From the NCBI GenBank assembly GCA_005223375.1, contig RXOD01005204.1, positions 1 to 15,324 of the forward strand: a stretch of 15,324 bases of DNA, in the 5' to 3' direction. Shown here one piece after another: positions 8,766-15,324 of the stretch. A program made the translations under genes and the position numbers. Positions within the stretch are counted from its first letter, which is position 1. Each line of letters begins with the position of its first letter. This stretch comes from Amoebophrya sp. AT5.2 (lineage: Eukaryota; Sar; Dinophyceae; Syndiniales; Amoebophryaceae). The notes below the pieces were generated by a model that made no database searches, was not told the DNA's origin, and worked only from the letters and a program-made list of their open reading frames with translations.

Positions 8766-9262
8766 GTTGGCTACAGTTGTCCTAGGCAGTGAAAAGAATT
8801 ATATGAAGTCTACGTGCGATTTCGATTATCGATGTACTTAATATGCCCGCGCTAGAAGACAGTTTGTTACGGTACTCCTACTCCTCATGCTGTGGTGCTA
8901 ATATTTTTAAGTCACATGAACTATAAGCAGATGCTGATGCACGTCAGGTAGCTACAGAAAAAGAGTCTCCCGTAGGTAAGATCACGTAGGAATGAGCTTT
9001 GGCCAGCACGAATTTGACCACCAAAGTTTCACTTCAAAATTCATTGCGGGTAGGAAGAAAGATGAGTCCGCTGTAGTTCAGATGCACGCGCAGTTTTGCT
9101 GTGAGGATGAACGTCAAAGCATGGCAGTCGATGCAAGATCTTGTGTGGAAGTGGATGTTGAAGACGGAGGTCAGTAAATTGAGCAGTATCAATTGGATCG
9201 CACAGTTTGCCGATGCTGTCAGTCCTTCTCGCTGCAGAATCAGAAAAGGATTTATAGAGTGT

Positions 9263-9298
9263 ACGACCCCGTCGTCGAGTGCGATCTTGTGGGGTCGT
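9263..9298. repeat. Inverted repeat, 8-bp GC-rich arms
   Basis: ACGACCCC (9263-9270) and GGGGTCGT (9291-9298) are exact reverse complements, with a 20-base loop. Confidence 0.7.
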
Positions 9299-9353
9299 CG
9301 GTTCTTGAGGGATACAACTCAACGCACCGCCAGGCGAACAGTATTCCATACTT

Positions 9354-9370
9354 GTTGAATGTCATTCAAC
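9354..9370. repeat. 17-bp interrupted palindrome
   Basis: GTTGAATG (9354-9361) and CATTCAAC (9363-9370) are exact reverse complements around a single T. It sits in the spacer, about 430 bp from the stop of the membrane-protein gene. Confidence 0.75.
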
Positions 9371-9798
9371 TCTGCACGACGGGCAGATCACGGCCGTCAA
9401 GATTTTTTCATTTTCAGAATCTGATTCGATATTCGGCTACGTTCGACGACAAGTGCTTTTTTATTGTGCTTCAATGTCAATGTCAATCCGGTTTCGCGTA
9501 TTCGCCTTCGATAATATAACGCTCCTGTTTATTTTCGTTCATCACTGCTGTATGCTTCCTTTTCATCTTGATTTACTTCGTAAAATCGTGATCCCGATGG
9601 AAATGGGGTACGGGTACTCACTGAGTTCATCGACTTGAAGTGCTACAGGACCTACTAAATTTGCGTTCTCATGCGTTTCTCTGTCTCTATTCCGGTCGTA
9701 AATTGAAAGTCCTAAGTGTTTCCTTCTCCGCCCCCGCCGCTCTCACGTCTTTCGAGTATATCAGATCACTTCTTTCGTTCCTTTTTCCTCATCGCCGC

Positions 9799-11721
9799 CT
9801 ACGTCCCCCTTTCTTTCGTGCCTCTGCTCTCGCCCGCTTGAGATGGAGGCCTTGCGGACCCGGCGGCTGCAGTGAGCTGCTCCGACCCGTCTTTTGTGCT
9901 CCAGGCCGCTTTCGTACTCCGCGAGGCAGTGGCCATTGTAGTACGACCTCCTTCGGAGGAGCGCGAGGACCCGCTGCCATTGACGTTCTCCGGATCGTTG
10001 CTTTTCACGACTACGGTGGAGGGGGGACCTCGCATGTCCACCGTGTCGGTCAATTTTTTTGCTGATTTATTCTGGGATCCGCCTGCTCCGCCGAGCGAAC
10101 TCGTAGATGCGCCAGCACCAGCGGCAAGTTGCTGCTTCCGCCCCCTCTTCTGGTGCAGCAAGTCCTTCGCCGACATTTGGCCCAAGTTCGCGTTCCCGAC
10201 GTCTCGTACCCTCCGATTGTTCTGCTGTGTAGTTGTACCCACCGACGTCAACCCAGTTGTGCCACTCGCAGCCCCTCCCTTCCGTGTTTTCGTCGCGGCT
10301 GCCACGTTGATGGAGACCGGGCCCCCACCGCCGACCGCTCCGTCCGCTCCCTGATCTTCGGGGGAGACGAGGTCCTCTCCTTCCGCTCTGCTGTACATGG
10401 AGAACGCGTTGGAGAAGCCCCCCGGCTGTGCGGTGGTGCGGCCGACACTCTCTGGCGTCCGAATGAACGTGCTGGGCATGGACGGGGGTCCTCCTCTCGT
10501 TCCGTCTCCGCCTCTCGCCCCGGAGGCCCCTTGCCCTTGTCTCGTCGCTCCCTCTACTCTCGATCCCCCTTTCGATGCGTATCGCGACCCTGCACGAGCG
10601 CGCAGCAAATCCTCGTCACTTCTTTCTTCGTTCTGGACCCCGCTCGGCATCCGCCGCGAGGTGGAAACGAACGATGGACCACGGGGACCACCCTGCTGGT
10701 CTGGGATAATGTTGTTCGCGCTCGGTTTTTCCATCGTGCCCGCGTTTGTGAGCATCTTTGTCGTGCTCGTGTTTGTGTTTGTGTTTGTGTTTGTGTTTGT
10801 GTTTGCGCGCGCGCCACCCCCGGTAAGGTAGTGTCGCGGCTCCGACCCCGACGCGCGAGAGCTGGGGCGGCTTTCAGGAGAGCCATCACGGGAGCTCCTG
10901 CTTCGCCCTCGGGTCAAATCATCATAATAATCGGTCTCGTCGGCCTGGTGGCGGGAAGCGGTGCGCCGCCCGGTACGGGGGTCGAGTTCGAAGTCGTCCC
11001 CACTTGAGCAGCAAGAGCAGCACACACAGAAAACGATCAGGATAATCATGATTACTGACCAGACGCTGATCACGGAAATCGTGAGCCAGTTGGGAACGCC
11101 GCAGATACTGTTCTCCTCCAACTTCGACGCACGTTGCCGCGCATGGGAGGCCTCGTTTCTGTCCTGCTGGTTCTTCTGTCCAAGCTGCGTCCTCTGCTCT
11201 TTGTCTTCCTCTTTAGTCGTGGTTTTGCCTTTGCTCGCGCCCTCCAGCTGCCGTCCCTCCTGTTGGTGACCACGTCGACGTCCCGAGGCTTTGTATTTCT
11301 CGTGCAAAAACCGCCGGCTCGTCAGTTGGTGCACCTCCACCGCTGAGGACGAGGGGGCTTTTGTACCTTTCTTGGTTTGGCCTGCACCTTCGCGTTCATC
11401 ACGACCTTGTAGCTGTTGTCGTTCCGTTACCGTTTCGCTCGCCCTTTCGCTTTCCTGCCGTCGGCCGTCTCCAGCTCGGACCGCGTCGTCTTCCAGCTCG
11501 TCAACATCCTCCGCCGCGTTCGCGGCTCGGGCGTCGTGTGTCGCCGCGTGCAGGACGTGCTTCAGCCGCTCCTTCTTCTCCAGTACGCTTTCGATCACAC
11601 TGACTCGTCCATGACTGATCTGCAGTGCTCCCGAAATCGTGCTCGTCGTCCAGCTGCAGTACCACAGCAGTGAAGCTATGCGCCGCAGAAACAACTGCCG
11701 CCTTGGTGCCAGCACCAACAT
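9799..11721 (-). CDS. Predicted type I single-pass membrane protein, Ser/Gly-rich tail
   Basis: 640 residues, not recognised. The N-terminus (about 1-35, LFLRRIASLLWYCSW) could be a signal peptide. Residues about 40-200 are highly charged, Glu/Arg/Gln-rich and likely helical or coiled coil (ESVLEKKERLKHVLH). A clear membrane segment follows at about 210-235 (LTISVISVWSVIMIILIVF), then a Cys cluster CVCCSCC that could be palmitoylated. The remaining 400 residues are low-complexity, Ser/Arg/Gly/Thr-rich, with six Asn-Thr dipeptides at about 306-318. Predicted topology is a charged ectodomain outside and a disordered tail inside. The frame stays open for 1.9 kb and a plausible membrane segment sits in it, which supports coding, but most of the length is compositionally biased. 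An intron inside the low-complexity part cannot be excluded. Confidence 0.6.
   Translation of the reverse strand: MLVLAPRRQLFLRRIASLLWYCSWTTSTISGALQISHGRVSVIESVLEKKERLKHVLHAATHDARAANAAEDVDELEDDAVRAGDGRRQESERASETVTERQQLQGRDEREGAGQTKKGTKAPSSSAVEVHQLTSRRFLHEKYKASGRRRGHQQEGRQLEGASKGKTTTKEEDKEQRTQLGQKNQQDRNEASHARQRASKLEENSICGVPNWLTISVISVWSVIMIILIVFCVCCSCCSSGDDFELDPRTGRRTASRHQADETDYYDDLTRGRSRSSRDGSPESRPSSRASGSEPRHYLTGGGARANTNTNTNTNTNTSTTKMLTNAGTMEKPSANNIIPDQQGGPRGPSFVSTSRRMPSGVQNEERSDEDLLRARAGSRYASKGGSRVEGATRQGQGASGARGGDGTRGGPPSMPSTFIRTPESVGRTTAQPGGFSNAFSMYSRAEGEDLVSPEDQGADGAVGGGGPVSINVAAATKTRKGGAASGTTGLTSVGTTTQQNNRRVRDVGNANLGQMSAKDLLHQKRGRKQQLAAGAGASTSSLGGAGGSQNKSAKKLTDTVDMRGPPSTVVVKSNDPENVNGSGSSRSSEGGRTTMATASRSTKAAWSTKDGSEQLTAAAGSARPPSQAGESRGTKERGT
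10769..10804 (+). repeat. Hexanucleotide tandem repeat (GTGTTT)x6
   Basis: Six exact copies of GTGTTT, in frame within the membrane-protein gene on the other strand, where they encode alternating Asn-Thr. Because the unit is six bases, copy-number change keeps the frame. Confidence 0.95.
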
Positions 11722-12654
11722 TCTCGTAGGATCGATCGAAAAAAGGTATAAAGAGATCGGCCGAAGAAGAAGATTTCAAGTCTGAAAGAAAGTAGTACTT
11801 CTGCTCAGCTCACGCACTACGTACTCCACACACTCCCCGGAGCAAGAGCATCCATTTCTGCAGTGGCAGGAGTTGCAGGGGGAATTAAAACATGAGGCTC
11901 CATCCTCAGGAAGCCGCAAGAGTGAAAGTGTATAGTTGGACTTGAAACATGCCTTTTAGAGTACCTGTGCGTTCATACATTCTCCGTGGTAGATAGATTC
12001 AGATTCAAAATTTACATTTCCAGCTCCAAATCCAACGAGCCCCGAACAAAACGACGACGCATCAAGACACAACGAACTGCGACAATAAATTAATACGAGC
12101 ACGACCACGCAAGCAAGCAAAAGAACGAACCGATAGACGTAGAAGTCGACCGAAAACAAAATTTTTTTTGTTACGTCGAACCGAACGAGCAAGACAGAGC
12201 AACTCGATGATGTGGATGTTGCATTTCCTCGTATAAAAGACGACAAGCAACGATGTGTCACAGCGATGAAAGAGACACAACCAGAGGCGGCGCTTAGTTA
12301 TCTCCAGGAGTGACGAGTGCGACCTCAATTTTTTGGGCACACGAATGTTGGCGAGGGTTGGCACACGAACAACGTTGGCGCTGACGCGATCATCGTCCGT
12401 GAGACGGGAATATGAAACCCCTTGTTCCAAGACCCCAGTCGCTGCAAACGGTTCGTCCACTTTCACGGTGGCAATGCGCATGGACATCAGTTGCCTATTG
12501 CGAGTGGAACAAACACGAACGTGGCCATAGAAAAATATCTTTCGTAAGTATCGGTAAAATCCGATCGGTATCGGTCCATCGCGGACTTCTCCCTTGCTCT
12601 GGAGGCGCTCCTCATCGGCGAGGGGATGACAATGAGGAGCGTCCGAGGAGCTGT
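11722..12654. other. Spacer between the two membrane-protein genes
   Basis: No gene that can be defended. A minus-strand frame covers 12062-12736, with a locally protein-like stretch around 12290-12490 (MRIATVKVDEPFAATGVLEQG). It overlaps the neighbour's end and may be its 3' UTR or an unmodelled downstream exon. The rest is AT-rich. Confidence 0.45.
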
Positions 12655-14097
12655 TCATTCCACCTGCGCGTCCGCACAACTCTCTGTGAGCCCTTCGCCT
12701 GCCACCGCCTCGTCGTCTCCCGCGGCGCAAATCCATTCACCCTGCTCGCTCCCGCTCCCCTCGCACGTCGCAAGAACCGTTTTGGTCGAGGACTTCATCT
12801 TGCTTCTGCTCGCGGGGGACACCTGAGGTGAAACGAGGTACAGGACCCAGACCTCGCTGTCGACGTCACACTCGAGCTGGTACACGTCGTTCGCCCGCGG
12901 CTTCTTCCGCGTCCACACGCGGACGTCTTCGCCGTCTGCTGCGGAGGGCGCGGCCCCGACGCTGCTGTACTGCCCGTTCCAGCTTTTCGTCGGAAAATTC
13001 ACTAGTTTTAGCCTGCTCCGGTCGCTCAGGCTCAGCCGCTGTTTATTCCCGCCGCCGGCGGAAGACGTAGGCGACACGGCACCTCCCCCGGCCGACCTGG
13101 AGGCGGACGAAGAGGATTTCTTCCCCGCCAACGCGCTTGAGAGTGGCGACACCTTCATGGCCTTCGAGACGCGGTGCAGCAGAGTATTTTTGCCCGTCGG
13201 ACTCGAGGACGCCATGGCGCGGAACTTGGGTTCTGAGGACGTCCGCGAAGACCGCGGCTTTTGCGCTGACGCGCCCCCCAGCCCGGTGCGCTTCGCGAAA
13301 AAGAAGCACCAGGACGCCGACAAAAGCAGCGCCACGGCTACTACCGCGACTGCAGCTGTCAAAGAATTGCCGTCGGGGACGACGCCCGTGAGCAGGTAGA
13401 CCTCGCGCTGCCAGGGGGACAGCGACAGACGCGCGTCTGGGGGTTCTCGCCCGAGATTCCCTTGATCCTCTTCCTGCTCGTTCATGCCGTCCAATGCTGC
13501 CGACAGCGAAAAGCTCCAGTGATGCATTTCCCCGACACTGCCGCGAGCACGCTGCAGCTGCACGTTCGCCCGGTCGGGCAGTGACGCGAGCGCCACCCGT
13601 CCCTGGTCGTCTTCGGCGACGGCTTCATCCACTATCCGCTTGCCGTTGTACACGAGGAAAAAGTCGCTCAGGTCGCGGTAGTACCGCTCGTAGTTGCTTT
13701 TGTTCTTGTAGTTCGCCGCAGCATTTTTATCCCCCCCGTCGTCGGCTGCGCTCTGGAGCAGGTGCTGGTCCGCAAATTCGCGTTTCACATCGTCCGTGGA
13801 CTTGCTCTCGCTCTTGCCGGTGCCGGCGGAAATTTCGGCGTGGAACCGCCGACCGCCGTCCTTGTTCGGATCCACCGGACCGTGGACGCGCAGCGTCCTT
13901 CGACCGAGAGCTTGCGTCGCCGAGTAGAGTAGGACCACCGCGGCAGGGAGACGCAGAGAGGCCAGTGGTCCTCTGCGAGGAGAGCTGACGAGTCGGGGCG
14001 GGGGCGCGGAGGTGCGTCTGCAGAAAAGAGCGTCGCCAGGCGACGAGGAGGCCCGCGCATGGCCTTGCCTTTGCGCGAGGCCGCCCGGGGACGTCAT
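12655..14097 (-). CDS. Predicted single-pass membrane protein with basic Ser-rich tail
   Basis: 480 residues, not recognised. The first 44 residues are basic and Ser/Pro-rich, then a hydrophobic stretch at about 45-65 (LASLRLPAAVVLLYSATQALG) that could be an internal signal peptide or signal anchor. Residues about 66-240 form a hydrophilic domain with a Tyr/Asp-rich core (NYERYYRDLSDFFLVYNGK). A strong membrane segment is at about 242-265 (LTAAVAVVAVALLLSASWCFFF), followed by a basic Ser/Gly/Ala-rich tail. The tail ends in a more ordered patch (RVWTRKKPRANDVYQLECD, EVWVLYLVSP). The first ATG follows an in-frame TAG eight codons upstream. It has the same general plan as the neighbour at 9799-11721 (hydrophobic N-terminus, hydrophilic domain, one membrane span, disordered tail) but no obvious sequence identity. 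The 3' end is less certain: a possible GT donor sits at the last codons, so further exons may exist. Confidence 0.6.
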   Translation of the reverse strand: MTSPGGLAQRQGHARASSSPGDALFCRRTSAPPPRLVSSPRRGPLASLRLPAAVVLLYSATQALGRRTLRVHGPVDPNKDGGRRFHAEISAGTGKSESKSTDDVKREFADQHLLQSAADDGGDKNAAANYKNKSNYERYYRDLSDFFLVYNGKRIVDEAVAEDDQGRVALASLPDRANVQLQRARGSVGEMHHWSFSLSAALDGMNEQEEDQGNLGREPPDARLSLSPWQREVYLLTGVVPDGNSLTAAVAVVAVALLLSASWCFFFAKRTGLGGASAQKPRSSRTSSEPKFRAMASSSPTGKNTLLHRVSKAMKVSPLSSALAGKKSSSSASRSAGGGAVSPTSSAGGGNKQRLSLSDRSRLKLVNFPTKSWNGQYSSVGAAPSAADGEDVRVWTRKKPRANDVYQLECDVDSEVWVLYLVSPQVSPASRSKMKSSTKTVLATCEGSGSEQGEWICAAGDDEAVAGEGLTESCADAQVE

Positions 14098-14742
14098 CTC
14101 TTTTCTCTGGTGCTGGGACTAGCAAGAGCAAGAGAAGGAGAGAACACCCGCCGCCATACCTCAGTGAACGTCGAACAAGCAGTATGTTGCAGCTGCGCCG
14201 CACTTTCCTATAGAAGAATCGCAATCGCGCGCGTAAACAGTGAGTCACTAGCTGCTACATCTTCATCCTGTTTCTGGTGACCTATGGAAGAAATACATTG
14301 CTGATGTAAAGAAGCCATCTCATCTGTCGGAATCAATCGCAATCAACATCAACTCCCGGTCGCTAGTTGTCGTCGCACACGTGACGTTCAAGCTGCACTC
14401 AGTGAAAAGTCAAAGTGCGCTCCGCATCATGATTTCGAAAAATTTTTGTTTGATTCATGAGTTCTCAAGAACAAACGTCTCTAGAGAACCACGCACTGTG
14501 GCTGCATTCTCTTCATCGGACGCCGCAAGGATAAGTAGTGGAACGTTCATCCATGAAATACTTTCATTTGCTTCATCCCTCAACATAGGATCAGATCCGC
14601 CCGTACCACAAAGCCCTGATCCAGCTCAACCTCTAGCACTACACAACACTATTTTCCCGCGAACCAGCAGTGTTTTTCGGGGCGACGAGGAACGAACGCG
14701 AACTCGTCAAATCGGAATCTCCCGCACGTGTATCATTCGGCT
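14098..14742. other. Spacer upstream of the 12655-14097 gene
   Basis: No supported gene or strong structure. An open plus-strand frame from 14381 runs into the mirror of the repeat gene and is not credible as a protein. Confidence 0.5.
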
Positions 14743-15324
14743 TCACTTCTTCTTCATTGGCATTTTTCCCGGCGGTGGTCCCATTTTCCCCGGCGGTGGC
14801 TTGCCCGGGCCGGGTTTCCCAGGTTCCCCCGGGCCCATCTTTCCACCTGGGGGTCCTCCTGGCGGACCCTTCATCGGAGATACTGATACGTGTGAGCCCG
14901 ACCCTCCCAGTCCCAACATCTGAGGTTTTCCTGGCCCACCCGGTCCCTTTGGAGATCCCGGTCCCTTCATCGGAGGTCCACCTGGGCTCCCCGGTCCCTT
15001 GGGAGATCCCGGTCCCTTCATTGGCGGTCCCCCTGGCGGCCCGCCCGGTCCCTTGTTCATCATGCCGGGTGGTGGGCCGCCAGGTCCACCGGGTGGCATG
15101 GCCTTCTTTCCCATGTCTTTGCCCGGGGGACCCTTCATATCTGGAGGTCCTCCCGGTCCTTTCATCGGCGGTCCCTTCATAGGCGGCTGTCCCTTCATCA
15201 TCTCGCGTCCTCCGGGCGGCTTCCCGCCGGGCCCACCGGGTGGCATGCCCTTCATCTTTCCCATGTCTTTTCCCGGCTCCCCCTTCATCTTTCCCATGTC
15301 CTTTCCCGGCTCCCCCTTCATCTT
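14743..15324 (-). CDS. Gly/Pro/Lys/Met-rich repeat protein, 5' end off window
   Basis: C-terminal part (193 codons up to the right edge) of a low-complexity protein ending MPMKKK and a stop. The frame is open at the right edge and no true start is visible. It is built from short degenerate units such as PMKGPG, PPGGPGG and PGKDMGKMKGE. Some stretches have Gly every third residue, as in collagen-like sequence, but the register breaks often, so a triple helix is doubtful. High Lys with very little Asp/Glu gives a strongly basic chain. The opposite strand is open here too, but its product is a Pro/Phe-rich mirror of the same repeats. Function unknown. Confidence 0.55.
   Translation of the reverse strand, partial: KMKGEPGKDMGKMKGEPGKDMGKMKGMPPGGPGGKPPGGREMMKGQPPMKGPPMKGPGGPPDMKGPPGKDMGKKAMPPGGPGGPPPGMMNKGPGGPPGGPPMKGPGSPKGPGSPGGPPMKGPGSPKGPGGPGKPQMLGLGGSGSHVSVSPMKGPPGGPPGGKMGPGEPGKPGPGKPPPGKMGPPPGKMPMKKK
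15248..15324 (-). repeat. 33-bp tandem repeat encoding an 11-residue unit
   Basis: Two 33-bp units (15248-15280 and 15281-15313) differ at one position. A third begins at 15314 and is cut by the window edge. They encode PGKDMGKMKGE-type units. The near identity points to recent duplication. Confidence 0.9.

Larger units (their letters stand above)
8766..9798. other. Spacer upstream of the helicase gene
   Basis: About 1 kb, AT-richer than its neighbours, with no supported gene. A pyrimidine-rich tract followed by CTGTAG (minus strand, ending at 8771) lies five bases before the helicase ATG. Two inverted repeats are present, at 9263-9298 and 9354-9370. Open frames here are short and unconvincing. 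Confidence 0.5.

Noticed and set aside
8992..9519. Short plus-strand frames in the helicase upstream spacer
   Set aside because: Overlapping short frames in different phases, no recognisable motif, AT-rich codon use and no conserved pattern.
10129..11007. Plus-strand open frame of 292 codons containing a Val-Cys repeat
   Set aside because: The Val-Cys run is just the GTGTTT repeat read in another frame, and the minus strand carries a membrane segment in a longer frame.
12062..12736. Minus-strand gene of 224 codons
   Set aside because: It overlaps the end of the 12655-14097 gene, starts with an Arg/Gly-rich shadow of it, and its codon use lacks the strong GC bias of the supported exons.
14743..15324. 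True collagen
   Set aside because: The Gly-X-Y register is interrupted many times and Met/Lys units break it. Only short collagen-like stretches are present.

Overview
The window is nuclear DNA of a eukaryotic microbe. The evidence is a spliced gene for a DHX9/maleless-type RNA helicase with three GT-AG introns, GC-rich exons against AT-richer introns and spacers, and two genes for secretory-type single-pass membrane proteins with long low-complexity tails. Every gene I can support lies on the minus strand, with spacers of about 0.6-1 kb, and several starts sit just downstream of an AG. The helicase also carries a W-rich beta-type module of a kind I associate with dinoflagellate proteins. Together this suggests a compact alveolate genome of the dinoflagellate lineage, perhaps a syndinian such as Amoebophrya. 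That placement is inference.

Layout from right to left, which is the direction of transcription. 15324-14743: 3' part of a Gly/Pro/Lys/Met-rich repeat protein cut by the window edge. 14097-12655: predicted single-pass membrane protein. 11721-9799: second predicted single-pass membrane protein with a hexanucleotide Asn-Thr repeat in its tail. 8765-3154: the helicase, four exons, 1664 residues when joined. 2518-1115: a protein with an N-terminal GAPLYNSG helical motif and an unrecognised C-terminal half. 450-250: a short coding-like exon. The first 1.1 kb also holds several compact hairpins and a 16-bp palindrome.

The most informative observation is in the helicase gene. Exon 2 and exon 3 end in sequences that recur, imperfectly, at the 3' ends of introns 2 and 3. 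This resembles the target-site duplications left by introner-type intron gain. The helicase also has an insertion of roughly 570 residues between its two dsRNA-binding domains. The other genes have no evident pathway link to the helicase. No tRNA, rRNA, CRISPR array, transposase or prokaryotic operon was seen.
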